Of a stretch of DNA of 64,000 nucleotides, positions 31,225 to 40,862 are shown one piece after another. Location: contig NZ_WBMS02000009.1 of NCBI RefSeq assembly GCF_008923205.2, forward strand, positions 1-64,000, in the 5' to 3' direction. Source of the stretch: Actinomadura physcomitrii. GTDB lineage: Bacteria > Actinomycetota > Actinomycetes > Streptosporangiales > Streptosporangiaceae. Positions within the stretch are counted from its first letter, which is position 1. The number at the start of each line of letters is the position of its first letter. The translations under genes were made by a program, and so were the position numbers. Under the pieces are notes generated by a model. It did not search any database. It had not been told where the DNA came from and saw nothing but the letters and a program-made list of their open reading frames with translations.

Positions 31225-31998
31225 ATGACCGGCTGCGGGGAGGTCGGGCTGCGGCGGGCGCTGGCGGTCGCCGATCTGCTGATCGACGCCGACGACGAGC
31301 GGACGCTGCTCCCCGCGCTGCTGCCGATGCTGCTCAGTGTCCTGCCTGGCGACAGCCTCGTGTGGTCGGTGCGGCCGGACGGCGCCGGAGGGCCGCGCAC
31401 GCTGCCGGACGGGCTGGTGACCCGGGACGCGCTGGTGGCGTTCGAGCGGGACAAGGCCGCCGATCCGCTGGTCGCCCACACCACGGCCGGGCCGGGCACC
31501 CCCGTCCTGCGCTCCGACCTGCAGTCGCGCGCCGAGTACCACGCGCTCGCCGCCTACGCGGACGTGTACGGCCCGCTCGGCGCCGAGTACCAGCTCGCGA
31601 TGGCGTTCCCGGCGGGGTGGGCGGGGGACGCGCCGCGCAGCGTGTGCCTGGCGGTCAACCGGCGGCACGGGGACTTCGACGACGCGGACCGGGCCGCCGC
31701 CGAGCTGCTGCGTCCGCGGCTCGCGCGGGCGATGCGCCGGCTGGCGCGACCGGCACGGGACCGGGTTACGCGGCGGGAGGCCGCGGTCCTCGACCTGCTG
31801 GCCCGGGGGTTGACCGACCGGCAGATCGCGCGGCGGCTGGCGATCAGCCCGCGGACGGTCGAGAAGCACCTCGAGCACGCCTATCCGAAGCTCGGCGTGC
31901 ACGGCCGGGTGGACGCGGCGACCACCTGGCTGTCTCTCGGCGGCGGCGCCAGCCGGGGGCCGTCCGCGCCCGTTCCCGGGACCGCCGGACCCGTGTGA
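31225..31998 (+). CDS. LuxR-family response-type regulator
   Basis: 257 residues. The N-terminal 170 residues form a sensor-like domain without a phospho-acceptor pocket; the C-terminus carries the LuxR helix-turn-helix: V-T-R-R-E-A-A-V-L-D-L-L-A-R-G-L-T-D-R-Q-I-A-R-R-L-A-I-S-P-R-T-V-E-K as the scaffold and recognition helices (quoted here as consecutive helices at about 178-211). It stands alone between two conserved genes. The signal is unknown. Confidence 0.88.
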   Translation: MTGCGEVGLRRALAVADLLIDADDERTLLPALLPMLLSVLPGDSLVWSVRPDGAGGPRTLPDGLVTRDALVAFERDKAADPLVAHTTAGPGTPVLRSDLQSRAEYHALAAYADVYGPLGAEYQLAMAFPAGWAGDAPRSVCLAVNRRHGDFDDADRAAAELLRPRLARAMRRLARPARDRVTRREAAVLDLLARGLTDRQIARRLAISPRTVEKHLEHAYPKLGVHGRVDAATTWLSLGGGASRGPSAPVPGTAGPV

Positions 31999-32095
31999 CG
32001 GCAGTTACTCACGGCGCCTCTGAGCTGCGGCGTAAGTGGTTTACCAATCGGTGGAATGCGGTGACCGGGCCAGTCGGGGCACGTAGACTCGGGGG

Positions 32096-32407
32096 GTGAT
32101 CTTCAAGGCGGTGGGCGAGGGAAGGCCCTATCCCGAGCACGGACTCTCGTCCCGGGACTGGGCCAAGATCCCCCCTCGCCAGGTCCGCCTCGACCAGCTC
32201 GTGAGCACCAAGCGGGAGCTGGACCTGCAGTCGCTGCTGGCCAAGGACTCCACGTTCTACGGCGACCTGTTCCCCCACGTCGTCCAGTGGAAGGGCGAGC
32301 TCTACCTGGAGGACGGCCTGCACCGGGCGCTGCGGGCCGCGCTGCACCAGCGGCTCGTCCTGCACGCCCGCGTCCTGGACCTGGACGCCGTCGACATGAC
32401 CGGCTGA
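32096..32407 (+). CDS. Conserved actinobacterial protein (often labelled VapB-family)
   Basis: 103 residues from GTG. R-P-Y-P-E-H-G-L-S-S-R-D-W-A, P-P-R-Q-V-R-L-D-Q-L-V and Y-L-E-D-G-L-H-R-A-L-R-A-A-L are conserved in Streptomyces and relatives, where automatic annotation calls it a VapB-like antitoxin and it lies near upp and tadA as here. The E-D-G-x-H-R pattern recalls the ParB/sulfiredoxin fold, which fits better than an antitoxin. No toxin gene is adjacent. Confidence 0.85.
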   Translation: MIFKAVGEGRPYPEHGLSSRDWAKIPPRQVRLDQLVSTKRELDLQSLLAKDSTFYGDLFPHVVQWKGELYLEDGLHRALRAALHQRLVLHARVLDLDAVDMTG

Positions 32408-32414
32408 CCCGGCC

Positions 32415-33178
32415 TCAGCGGGTCCGGGCGGGTTCGGCGGCGGCGGGCAGGGCCTTGGGCTCGACGAGACGGCCGTCCAGGTGGGCGGGCCGGGCCGCCG
32501 CCGGGCGGACGAACCCGGGCCGGGCGGCGAGCATCCCGAAGACCAGTTCCGGCGCCACGAGGACGAGCAGCAGCGTCAGCGGGACGTGCCGGCCGCCCGT
32601 CGCGCCGTGCAGGACGCCCATGGCGAGCGGTCCGAACCCGGCGAGCAGGTAGCCGCCGGTCTGCGCCATGCCGGACAGCCGCGCCGCGACCGACGGGCTC
32701 GGTGAGCGCAGGCTGAGCAGGGTGTAGGCGAGCGGGAACGCGCTGCCGGTGCCGATGCCGAGCACGACCGTCCAGGCCCGCCGGCGGCGCGCTTGATGAC
32801 CGCGGGCATGAGGACGTTCCCCATCGCGATCCCGGCGCCCGCCAGGACCGTTCCAACGAAGAGCGCCGCCGGCGCCGTGACGACCCGCAGCGCGATCCCG
32901 GCCGTGATCAGCAGGAGGGAGCCGGCGATCGCGGTCTCGGTGCCGAGCCGGCGCGCGGCGACCGGCGCCAGCGACGCGAAGACGCCCAGGCAGAGGACGG
33001 GCAGCGTGGTGAGGACGCCCGCCTCGACGCCGGACAGGCCGAATGCGTCCCGCAGATCGCCGAGCAGCGGGGAGATCCCGGTGATGGCGGCCCGCAGGTT
33101 GATCGTCAGCAGCACCAGGCCGACGAGCGACCAGGCGGTCAGGGCACGGGGGACGGGGGTCGTCGCAGGGGTGTTCAT
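32415..33178 (-). pseudogene. CynX/NimT-type MFS transporter with internal deletion and frameshift
   Basis: The first frame gives about 130 residues covering helices 1-4 (L-R-A-A-I-T-G-I-S-P-L-L, later G-N-V-L-M-P-A-V-I-K-R). Just after that the text jumps to a second frame coding the last three helices (L-G-I-G-T-G-S-A-F-P-L-A-Y, then S-G-M-A-Q-T-G-G-Y-L-L-A-G). About 140 residues of the middle are missing compared with the usual 400. The product cannot be a functional transporter. The adjacent FadR regulator normally controls such a gene and is intact. Confidence 0.85.
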
Positions 33179-33306
33179 GTCGCCTTCGCCATGCGCCCGC
33201 GGGCGCGTCGAACCGGATGGGGGCGGCGTGCCGGCTCAGGGCCTGGTCACGCTGGTGATCGTTGATGGGACGCGGTGAACCGCGCGATGCCGGACGCGCG
33301 CCGCCG

Positions 33307-34026
33307 CTACGGCTCGCGCTCCTCCGGGGCCGGCGGGGCGCCGGGCGCGGCGTTCCACGGGCCCGTCGAGGCGAGGATCTGGTCGAGGCAGGCGTGCGTG
33401 GCCTGGACGGCCGCCGCCGCGTCGCCCGCCTCCACCGCCGCGGCGATGGGGCCGTGCGGGACGTCCGGGTGCTCGAGGAGGCTGCCCGCCGCGCCGATGC
33501 TGGCCCTCAGGGCGGTGCTGAAGTCGCGGTACAGGTCGGTGAGGACCCGGTTGTGGGTCGCCTCCACGACCGTGGTGTGGAACGCCAGGTCGGCCTCGAC
33601 GAACGCGGTGTGCTCCCCCGCGGCCCACGCCGCGTCCCGGCGGGCGAGCGCGCCGGTGATGGCGGCGACGTCGGCATCGGTGCGGCGCGCGGCGGCGAGC
33701 CGGGCGGCCTCCACCTCCAGGCCCCGCCGGACCTCCAGGATCTCGACGAGTTCGGCCGTCTCCAGGCGCCGCCGGACGGCGCTGGACAGCTCGCTGGTGG
33801 CCCGCACGTAGGTGCCGTCGCCCTGGCGGCTTTCGAGCAGCCCCGCGTGGGTGAGCGCGCGGACGGCCTCGCGGACGGTGTTGCGGCCGACGCCGAGGGT
33901 CTCCGACAGCACCGGCTCCGCCGGGATCTTCCCGCCGACCGGCCAGGAACCGCCGGTGATCTCGGCTCTGAGCTGCTCGATCACCTGATCGACGAGCGAC
34001 GACCGGCGGGCGGTGCGCAGCGTCAC
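33307..34026 (-). CDS. FadR-subfamily GntR regulator (FCD domain)
   Basis: 239 residues from a GTG behind GAGGAGG. Winged helix at about 8-75 (L-V-D-Q-V-I-E-Q-L-R-A, I-P-A-E-P-V-L-S-E-T-L-G-V-G-R-N-T-V-R-E-A-V), then an FCD ligand domain with the metal-binding pattern D-L-A-F-H-T-T-V-V and later H-A-C-L-D. Lies just upstream of the broken CynX-type transporter on the same strand, its likely former target; the regulator may now be an orphan. Confidence 0.92.
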   Translation of the reverse strand: MTLRTARRSSLVDQVIEQLRAEITGGSWPVGGKIPAEPVLSETLGVGRNTVREAVRALTHAGLLESRQGDGTYVRATSELSSAVRRRLETAELVEILEVRRGLEVEAARLAAARRTDADVAAITGALARRDAAWAAGEHTAFVEADLAFHTTVVEATHNRVLTDLYRDFSTALRASIGAAGSLLEHPDVPHGPIAAAVEAGDAAAAVQATHACLDQILASTGPWNAAPGAPPAPEEREP

Positions 34027-34137
34027 GGTCCCTCCTCGCGCCGACATCCGGTCAGCCGGTCATCCCATGTTTCCGCCACCATGGTAGGACGCGCCCGTCC
34101 CGGCTTTTATTCCGGGCCGCCGATCAACCCTTGGCCG

Positions 34138-35610
34138 TCAGACGCGGCCGAGGTCGTGATTCGCCTCCTGGGACGGCGCGGCGTGCAGGCCCGCGGCCTC
34201 CAGCGCCTGCCGGTACGCCGCCGCGGCGGACTCGGTGTCCTGGACGAGCTCGAACAGCTCCCCCAGCTCGCGCAGCAGGTGCGCGGCGGGGCGCCCGGCC
34301 GGCAGCGTCCTCAGCTGCTCGGACGCGGCGCGCAGCACGACCTGGGCGGCCTGGCTCTCCCCCTGCGCCACCCGGGCGCGGGCGAGGACGAGCCGGGCCA
34401 GCACGGTCTTCTGTGTGCGCGCGGCGAGGTCGTTGCCGGGGTGCGGCGTGATGCTGTGCGCCAGTGCCGGGGAAGGCGCCACCAGGGCCATCCCGGTGTC
34501 GAGGAACTGCTCCAGCTCGGCGATCGCTTCGTCCAGTTCCCCTATGAGGACCAGCGCGCGCGCCTTGGCGATGGTGCTCTCGGTGGCCTCGGCCCCTTCG
34601 AGCGCGCCCGTCCCCCGCAGCAGCTCCAGCGCCTCCCGCGCGGCCTCGCGGGAGCCTTCGGCGCGCGGCTTCTCGATGCCCGGCACGCCGTCGGCCGGCG
34701 ACACCACGTCCGCCACCGCGGACGGCTCCGGCTCGGAGAACGGCATGACGCCCCTCAGCAGCGCCTTCGCGGCGGCGAGCGCGAGCCGCGCCCGCGCCTG
34801 CACGGGCGTCGCGTCGGTGCGGGCGGCCAGCGCCCGGTCGGCGAAGTACAGGGAGTCGCCGATCGTCCCCTCCTCCAGCGCGCGCATGCTGGCCCGCTGG
34901 TAGTGGACGCTCGTGGACGCGTCGTCCCCCGCGCCCTCCGGATGCAGGAGCCGCCTGCCGAGCTCGTGCGCGCGCGCCGGGTCGGAGCGGTCGACATAGG
35001 CCAGCAGCAGGATCCGGCCCGCCTCCGTGTACTCCTGCCCCGTGCTGAGCCCGAGCGTGCCGAGCCGGTCCATCGCGCGCTCGCCCAGCGCGATCGCCTG
35101 CCCGAGGTCGCCGACCGTGTGGTAGCAGCGCGCCAGCGCGATCACCGGCGGCAGCCAGCTCGCCCGTCCCGGGTCGCGTTCGGCCTGCTCGCGCAGCTCC
35201 TCGAACAGCGCGATCGCCTGGTCGGCGCGGCCCAGCTCCTCCAGGGCGCGGGCGCGGCCCCACCGGGCGCGGGACGTCAGGTCGGGATCGTCGCTGCGCG
35301 CGATCACCTCGTCGAAGCCGGACTCGGCGGTGCCGGGGTCGCCGCCCAGCAGCGCGAGGTGCGCGTGGCGCTCCCGCACCTCCAGGTGCGCCCGCTGCTC
35401 CGGCTCGACGCCCTCGGCGAGGTACTCGGGCGTGCAGCCGAGCCGTTCGGCCAGCATGCGCAGGACGGTCGGCGTCGGAGTCCGCTTACCGGACTCGATC
35501 AAAGAGATGTAGCTGTCGGAAAGGTCGTGACCGGCGAGCTGTGCCTGCGACAGGCGTCTGGTGAGCCGCAGGTTGCGGACACGTTCGCCGACATTGCCTG
35601 GACCCGGCAT
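34138..35610 (-). CDS. XRE-family regulator with TPR sensor domain
   Basis: 490 residues. The helix-turn-helix is at about 8-65 (R-L-S-Q-A-Q-L-A-G-H-D-L-S-D-S-Y-I-S-L-I-E-S-G-K-R). The rest is a row of tetratricopeptide repeats (for example A-R-W-G-R-A-R-A-L-E-E-L-G-R-A and S-R-E-A-A-R-E-A-L-E-L-L). The architecture recalls peptide- or metabolite-sensing regulators such as those of the RRNPP type, but no partner peptide gene is seen nearby. ATG start. It may be compared with the element's TPR protein, which lacks the DNA-binding part. Confidence 0.9.
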   Translation of the reverse strand: MPGPGNVGERVRNLRLTRRLSQAQLAGHDLSDSYISLIESGKRTPTPTVLRMLAERLGCTPEYLAEGVEPEQRAHLEVRERHAHLALLGGDPGTAESGFDEVIARSDDPDLTSRARWGRARALEELGRADQAIALFEELREQAERDPGRASWLPPVIALARCYHTVGDLGQAIALGERAMDRLGTLGLSTGQEYTEAGRILLLAYVDRSDPARAHELGRRLLHPEGAGDDASTSVHYQRASMRALEEGTIGDSLYFADRALAARTDATPVQARARLALAAAKALLRGVMPFSEPEPSAVADVVSPADGVPGIEKPRAEGSREAAREALELLRGTGALEGAEATESTIAKARALVLIGELDEAIAELEQFLDTGMALVAPSPALAHSITPHPGNDLAARTQKTVLARLVLARARVAQGESQAAQVVLRAASEQLRTLPAGRPAAHLLRELGELFELVQDTESAAAAYRQALEAAGLHAAPSQEANHDLGRV

Positions 35611-35795
35611 GTGGACTCACTTAGCGGAAGTAATCAGGCGGCTGGGGTGCCGACATGATTGCACATTGCGGGTTAACGCACATCGAGAGTAATGAAGCGG
35701 GACCCCCCGGACGCTCGCGGCACCTGTCGTCCTCGACGTTATCCGACGTTCCCCGCAAGATCGCCGATTCCGCCGAGATTGGTCCCGTACCCGCC

Positions 35796-36320
35796 CTACA
35801 CCGTCCCGCGGGCCCCCCGCAACCACTCGTCCAGAACGCGATAATCCGCGTCCCCCAACCCCGTCCGAGCGTCGACCCGCCGCAACAGCGCCCGCCCCGC
35901 ATGCCACACCGAAACCCAGGCGCGATCGGCATCGGAGATCTCGTCGTCGACCCAGGCGAACGCCCGTCCGGCCGCCCACTCGACGAGCGTGCGCGTCTTC
36001 CAGTGCAGGCCGTTCCGCGCGTCCTGCTCCTCGGTGGCGGACGTTTCCGGCCAGTCGACCACCGCCAGTTCCGGCAGGCCCAGGCGCGGCGCGATGCAGT
36101 CATTGGCGTCGGCCGCCCAGGTCGTCGCCCACACCAGTTCGCAGGGGAGCGCCGACAGCCGCGGGCCGTGGGCGGGATCCAGCCGGGGCAGGAGGGGATG
36201 GGAAGCACCGCCCCCTGGTTCCGAACGATCCGTCTCGTATGTCGGGTACGGCTGCGGGGAGCCGAACGGGATGAGCGGACCGTCGACATCGAGGAACAGC
36301 AGCGGCACGGGACCGGGCAC
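35796..36320 (-). CDS. HAD-domain protein of the short actinobacterial type
   Basis: 174 residues, GTG start. L-L-F-L-D-V-D-G-P-L at about 7-16 is HAD motif I; W-A-T-T-W at about 65-69 fits motif II; F-A-W-V-D-D-E at about 120-126 gives the motif IV acids. Similar short proteins are frequent in actinomycetes as 'HAD domain-containing protein'; their substrate is unknown. It stands alone. Confidence 0.85.
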   Translation of the reverse strand: MPGPVPLLFLDVDGPLIPFGSPQPYPTYETDRSEPGGGASHPLLPRLDPAHGPRLSALPCELVWATTWAADANDCIAPRLGLPELAVVDWPETSATEEQDARNGLHWKTRTLVEWAAGRAFAWVDDEISDADRAWVSVWHAGRALLRRVDARTGLGDADYRVLDEWLRGARGTV

Positions 36321-36351
36321 GACCGAACGGTAGCGCCCAGGGCGCGCGGCG

Positions 36352-36882
36352 TCAGTCGTCGGCGGTGGCGTTCTTGTTCGGGAAGATCATTTCGCAGACC
36401 TCGAGGTAGAGCTGCTCCGGGTAGGGCAGGTACGGGACGTTCGACAGCGCCTGCTCCTGGCCCGCCGACTCCAGCACGAACTCGCCGTAGCCGAGCATCC
36501 GGCCCGCGATCGTCCGCTTGAAGCTCATGTCGGTGACCTTCGCCAGCGGCATCATCGCGACCTTGCGGGTGATCAGGCCGGTGGTCAGCAGCATCCGCTG
36601 GTTGGTGATCACGAAGTAGTCGACCGACCACTCGGCGACCCGCCAGACGAACCAGGCGAGCAGGATCAGCCACGCCCACCAGATCCAGCTGATCACCGTC
36701 CCGGCCTGGCTGGCGACGGTGTTGCTCAGCACGCCCGCGACGATCAGCCCGCCGAGGACGAGCCCCACCGGGACCATCAGCACCGCCGGATGCCGGCGCA
36801 CCGTGATCACCTGGTTCTCGTGCGGGAGGAGGTACTTGTTCACCGAGGCCGGGGCCGAGTCCCCCGGGGTCACCAGCCTCAT
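36352..36882 (-). CDS. PH-domain membrane protein (bPH2 type)
   Basis: 176 residues. Two membrane helices (V-L-M-V-P-V-G-L-V-L-G-G-L-I-V and I-S-W-I-W-W-A-W-L-I-L-L-A-W-F) precede a bacterial PH domain with D-Y-F-V-I-T-N-Q-R-M and later L-A-K-V-T-D-M-S-F. GAGG stands five bases before the ATG. Found widely in actinobacteria; role unknown, presumably at the membrane. Confidence 0.92.
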   Translation of the reverse strand: MRLVTPGDSAPASVNKYLLPHENQVITVRRHPAVLMVPVGLVLGGLIVAGVLSNTVASQAGTVISWIWWAWLILLAWFVWRVAEWSVDYFVITNQRMLLTTGLITRKVAMMPLAKVTDMSFKRTIAGRMLGYGEFVLESAGQEQALSNVPYLPYPEQLYLEVCEMIFPNKNATADD

Positions 36883-37030
36883 CGCGGCCTCGGGCCGGAG
36901 CGGCGCCGGTCAGGCGGGGCCGCCGCGGCCCACCTCATGTGCTTGCTTGCGGGCACGGCTGCCTCCCGGAGCGTCGACCCACGGACCCCGGTTCAGTTTC
37001 GCACAGCCGCAACCCCCGGCAAAGCAACGG

Positions 37031-37291
37031 CTATGGCGCGTTGTCGAGAGAAGACCGGCGCGCCCGGCGGCGCTTCTCGGCCGCCACCGTGGCGAGCACC
37101 TCCAGGTGCCGGCGCGCGATCCGCTCCACGAGGTCCGGGGTGGCTCCCCCGCACACCTCGTCCGCGCCGTGCCGCGCGGCGGACACGCACCGGTCCACGG
37201 TGTCGGCCTGGTGCACCCCTTCGAACTCCTCGGTGAGCCGCTCGCCGATCGCGGCGTAGCGCGGCAGGTCGCCATCCCCTTGGTGAGTCAT
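37031..37291 (-). CDS. Small three-helix-bundle protein
   Basis: 86 residues behind TAGGAG. Polar helical protein: Y-A-A-I-G-E-R-L-T-E-E-F, V-D-R-C-V-S-A-A-R-H-G-A and L-V-E-R-I-A-R-R-H-L-E-V-L-A. It resembles the actinobacterial 'three-helix bundle dimerization domain' proteins, many of which occur fused to or near phosphatases. No such neighbour is seen here. Function unknown. Confidence 0.75.
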   Translation of the reverse strand: MTHQGDGDLPRYAAIGERLTEEFEGVHQADTVDRCVSAARHGADEVCGGATPDLVERIARRHLEVLATVAAEKRRRARRSSLDNAP

Positions 37292-37455
37292 CGCGACTCC
37301 TAGATTTCGCTCGCGCCGCCCGGTCCGTAACGGTCCCCTGTGCCGGGGCGGCGGAGGGGAACGCGCACTGACGTTCCGTAGCGCGTTCGTACCCCTTGCC
37401 ACCGGGAACGAACATCCGGAACACGGCACGCGTCCGGATCCTTCCGGCAAGAACG

Positions 37456-38094
37456 TCAGACGACGCCGTAGAGGCGGTCGCCGGCGTCGCCGAGGCCCGG
37501 CATGATGAAGCCCTGCTCGTTCAGGTGCGAGTCGATCGCGGCGGTGACGACCCGGATCGGCGCGGCCGTCCCGGCGAACGCCTCCTCCAGGTGCTTCAGG
37601 CCCTCCGGGGCGGCGAGCAGGCAGATCGCGGTGACGTCGTCGGCGCCGCGGTCGAACAGCAGCTCGATCGCGGCGGCGAGGGTGCCGCCGGTGGCGAGCA
37701 TCGGGTCCAGCACGTAGCACTGCCGGCCGGACAGGTCGTCGGGGAGCCGGGTCGCGTACGTCTGGGCCTGCAGGGTGCCCTCGTCCCGGACCATGCCGAG
37801 GAAGCCGACCTCGGCGGTCGGCAGCAGCCGGGTCATCCCGTCCAGCATCCCGAGCCCGGCGCGCAGGATCGGCACCACGAGCGGCTTCGGGTTGGCCAGC
37901 TGGACGCCGTCGGTCTCCACGAGCGGGGTGGGCACGGTGACCGGGGCGACCCGGACGTCACGGGTGGCCTCGTAGGCCAGCAGGGTGACGAGCTCGTCCG
38001 CCAGGCGGCGGAACGTGGGGGAGTCCGTGCGGGCGTCCCGCAGCGTGGTGAGCTTGTGCGCGACGAGCGGATGGTCGACGGCGAGGGTCTGCAT
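37456..38094 (-). CDS. upp: Uracil phosphoribosyltransferase
   Basis: 212 residues, standard length. Salvages uracil with PRPP to UMP. The PRPP-binding segment [11 protein letters not shown] at about 128-138 is diagnostic, with the substrate segment [13 protein letters not shown] at about 74-86 and the C-terminal uracil-binding [13 protein letters not shown]. Divergent from the small gene to its right, near tadA as in Streptomyces. Confidence 0.97.
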   Translation of the reverse strand: MQTLAVDHPLVAHKLTTLRDARTDSPTFRRLADELVTLLAYEATRDVRVAPVTVPTPLVETDGVQLANPKPLVVPILRAGLGMLDGMTRLLPTAEVGFLGMVRDEGTLQAQTYATRLPDDLSGRQCYVLDPMLATGGTLAAAIELLFDRGADDVTAICLLAAPEGLKHLEEAFAGTAAPIRVVTAAIDSHLNEQGFIMPGLGDAGDRLYGVV

Positions 38095-38179
38095 GCGCAC
38101 ACGGTAGCCCACCGCCCGCCCGCCGCGGCCGGGCCGGCAATCTTGGATAGACCCCACTGAGCTGGGGCAGTATGGCTTT

Positions 38180-38551
38180 ATGAGCAGCGACAGCGATCGG
38201 CGGCCGGAGCGGGCGGACGAGCCCGCGCCGGACCCGCCGGTGCCGGGGTCCGGCCCCGCGGAGAGCGCGCCGCCGGCTCCCGACTCCCTGGTCCCCCCGC
38301 CCGAACCGGTGCCCTTCCCCGTCGACGCCTCCGACGCGGACGAGGCGGTGAGCGATGTCACAGCGGCGGGCGAACCGGCCGGCGCCGGCGACGTCTCGCC
38401 CGAGCAGGTGCGGGAGCGGCTCCGCCGCCGCGCGATCTTCCTGCGGGAGCTCGCGGAGGCGCGGGAACTGCGCCGCCGGGTGACGCCGCACAGGTCACGG
38501 CGTGCGCGGATCCACGCGGCGCTGCGGCGCCGCACGTTCCGCATCAACTGA
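38180..38551 (+). CDS. Conserved hypothetical protein, disordered N-terminus
   Basis: 123 residues. The first 75 are Pro/Asp/Ala-rich and probably disordered; the last 50 are a basic helix ([25 protein letters not shown]) that is the conserved part in relatives beside upp. Nucleic-acid binding is possible given the charge. Start ATG follows a short gap from the divergent upp gene. Confidence 0.7.
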   Translation: MSSDSDRRPERADEPAPDPPVPGSGPAESAPPAPDSLVPPPEPVPFPVDASDADEAVSDVTAAGEPAGAGDVSPEQVRERLRRRAIFLRELAEARELRRRVTPHRSRRARIHAALRRRTFRIN

Positions 38552-38749
38552 CCGGACGGGCGCCGCCGGGTACCGCCCCCTTCGCGGCGCGCCGGAGGGG
38601 ATCGAGTAGGTTCGTCCCTTGGGTACCGGAAAGCGGAACTGACTCCCCGCTTCACCCGGCGGTGCGGCGCCGAGTTTGGCGGTGGGGCACGCGAGCGCGC
38701 GCCGCATCTGCGACCATGCCCAGGCAGGAACGGCGCCGGTGGGGTGGAA

Positions 38750-39235
38750 ATGACGGATGTGGACGCGACGGACTTCGCCGTCGTGGTGTACCGCGAGGAC
38801 GACCGCTGGGAGGCCGAGATCCTTCCGGTGGCGCTGACCGAGGATCTCGCCGGGCTGATCCATGCCCTGCGGCAGCAGCCGAGCCTGGGCGGGACGGTCG
38901 GGCTCGTGTCGGTGGGCGACGACTTCTTCGTGGCGATCCGGCTGCTCGGCGACGAGGTGATGGTCTTCCTGTCGGACGTCACCGCGTCGGTGGACTGGCC
39001 CCTCGCCGGCCAGGTCCTGGAGTACCTGGACATCCCGATCCCGGAGGACGAGGAGCTCGACCAGGTGCTGCCGGTCGGCGACATGTCGATCTTCGCGGAC
39101 CTCGGGCTGGACGAGATGGAGCTCGGCGCGATCTCCGGCGACCTGGAGCTCTACCCGGACGAGATGCTGCTCAGCATCGCCGGACGCGTCGGCTTCGCCC
39201 CCGCCTTCGAACGCGCCCTCGACGCTGTGTCCTAA
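38750..39235 (+). CDS. tRNA adenosine deaminase-associated protein, first copy
   Basis: 161 residues (GTG two codons upstream is possible). [15 protein letters not shown] opens the fold; L-H-A-type helix and [15 protein letters not shown] follow; the C-terminus has [21 protein letters not shown]. Strongly acidic. It belongs to the family that in actinobacteria lies directly before tadA. A second copy occurs downstream after a phosphoesterase gene. Confidence 0.88.
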   Translation: MTDVDATDFAVVVYREDDRWEAEILPVALTEDLAGLIHALRQQPSLGGTVGLVSVGDDFFVAIRLLGDEVMVFLSDVTASVDWPLAGQVLEYLDIPIPEDEELDQVLPVGDMSIFADLGLDEMELGAISGDLELYPDEMLLSIAGRVGFAPAFERALDAVS

Positions 39236-39284
39236 GGCATCGCCCTCGGCGGTCGGGCGTTGAACGCCCTCCCTTCAACGGGCA

Positions 39285-39385
39285 ATGCGTGCGATCGCTG
39301 CATCGCTCCGACTCGCCTAGCGGCTCGCTGCGCGATCGGATTCTCGCTTCGCTCGAATCCGGCTTCGCTCGCGATCGCGACGGTT
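39285..39385. repeat. GCGATCG-rich inverted-repeat cluster (REP-like)
   Basis: About 100 bases packed with GCGATCG, TCGCTTCGCTC and short inverted repeats, e.g. GGATTC and GAATCC around an 11-base loop, between two convergent genes. It has the look of a dispersed palindromic element and could also end both transcripts. Confidence 0.55.
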
Positions 39386-39420
39386 CAGGTCGTCGCGTGG
39401 CTGGGCAGGCGGGCTGGGGC

Positions 39421-40719
39421 TTACTTGAAGCCGTGGGTCAGGGCGTAGGCGTTCAGCTGGGCCCAGTCGTCGCCGGTGTGGGTGTGCTGCGGGTCGAGGC
39501 AGCCCAGGGTGAGGGGGCGCGGGACGTCGTAGTGCGGCGCCGTCAGGTTCGGGGCGCTCTCGAAGTCGAGGACCTCGGCGATGTTGCGGGCCGCCGCGTC
39601 CCGCACCGACAGCGGTTCGAGGCCCCAGCGCCACTCGATCGCCTTGAGGACGGACGTGTGGTCGTACACCTCGTGGGCGATGGCGCCGCGCCGGGCGCGC
39701 GGGGAGATCAGCAGGCAGGGGACGCGGAAGCCGCGCAGGCCGGTGCCGAGGTCGGGGCGCGGGTCGGGGCCGGCGGGCGGCGGGACGTGGTCGAAGAACC
39801 CGCCCCACTCGTCGTAGTTGATCACCAGCAGGGTGCGGGCCCAGTTCGGCGAGTCGATGATCGCCGTGTAGACCTTGTTGAGGAAGCTCTGGCCGAAGCG
39901 GATGTCGGCGAGCGGGTGCTCGTCCTCGGACAGGCCGGGCAGCGCCTCGCCGACGAACCCGGGCTCGACGAAGCTGACGGCGGGCAGGTTCCCCTTCCTG
40001 GCGTCGTCGTAGAAGTAGGTGATGTGCCGGCTGATGTCGAGGTGCTTGAGGCCCCACAGCGCGGTGAACGGCACGTCGCTGAAGTAGTAGTGCGCGGGGA
40101 TCTTCTTCTCCTTCAGCCGGTCCCAGACCGTGGTGAGCTCGGAGAAGGTGAAGGTGTTGGAGATCCGGTCGGTCTGCCCGGCGTGCTGGAAGATCCGGTT
40201 CGGGAACGTGGACGACATGACGGCGGCGAAGTAGCGGTCGCAGAGCGTCCAGTCGAGGGCGGCATGGCCGTGGAAGCCGAGGTCGGGGCCCTTGAAGTAG
40301 CCGATGGAGAAGACGTCGTTGTCGCCGGCGCGCAGCCATCCGTCGCAGGCGCCGCCGTTGTACTCGGTGCGTCCGCCCTCGTAGGAGTGGTCGGGGTCGT
40401 TGAAGCCGCACCCGTAGGGGACCTTGAGGTGGTGGGTGTCGTGTGCGTCGCCCTGCGCGTCGGTGAAGGTGAGGCCGGCCTGCACGCCGTCGGCGCCGGG
40501 GACCCAGCCCATGTAGTGGTCGAACGACCGGTTCTCCATCATGACGACGACGATGTGGTCGATGCCGGAGTCGCCGGGGCCCGGGAGCGCGGAGACGGGC
40601 GCCCGGACGGTCGCGGCGGCGTCGGCCGCCGTCCCGCCCGTCCCGCCGGCCGCGATGAGCGCGGCGGCACCGGCCGTTCCCGCGAGGAACCCGCGCCGCG
40701 TCAGTTCGTCCTTGCCCAT
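39421..40719 (-). CDS. Tat-exported phosphoesterase (phospholipase C/acid phosphatase family)
   Basis: 432 residues. T-R-R-G-F-L-A-G is a twin-Arg signal, followed by an Ala-rich hydrophobic core. The enzyme begins H-I-V-V-V-M-M-E-N-R-S-F-D-H-Y-M-G, the family signature with metal-binding Glu/Asn; N-Y-D-E-W-G-G-F-F-D-H-V lies about 330 and Y-D-H-T-S-V-L at about 390. It is predicted to act outside the cell on phosphate esters, perhaps phospholipids. GGGAGG precedes the ATG. It lies opposite and between the two tadA-associated genes. Confidence 0.93.
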   Translation of the reverse strand: MGKDELTRRGFLAGTAGAAALIAAGGTGGTAADAAATVRAPVSALPGPGDSGIDHIVVVMMENRSFDHYMGWVPGADGVQAGLTFTDAQGDAHDTHHLKVPYGCGFNDPDHSYEGGRTEYNGGACDGWLRAGDNDVFSIGYFKGPDLGFHGHAALDWTLCDRYFAAVMSSTFPNRIFQHAGQTDRISNTFTFSELTTVWDRLKEKKIPAHYYFSDVPFTALWGLKHLDISRHITYFYDDARKGNLPAVSFVEPGFVGEALPGLSEDEHPLADIRFGQSFLNKVYTAIIDSPNWARTLLVINYDEWGGFFDHVPPPAGPDPRPDLGTGLRGFRVPCLLISPRARRGAIAHEVYDHTSVLKAIEWRWGLEPLSVRDAAARNIAEVLDFESAPNLTAPHYDVPRPLTLGCLDPQHTHTGDDWAQLNAYALTHGFK

Positions 40720-40862
40720 GGTTCTCCTCCCGCCCGCCTGGCGGTGAGCAGTATCACGATCATTGGGGCACCGGGGGAAGAACCGCAGTGGTCCACTATG
40801 GGACAAAACCCGAAATATCCTCATGACCGAAAGCGCGCAGAGGGTGTGACCGGAGCAACCCC

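Noticed and set aside
32096..32407. VapB antitoxin of a toxin-antitoxin pair
   Set aside because: No adjacent toxin frame; strong conservation at this chromosomal place argues for a housekeeping role.
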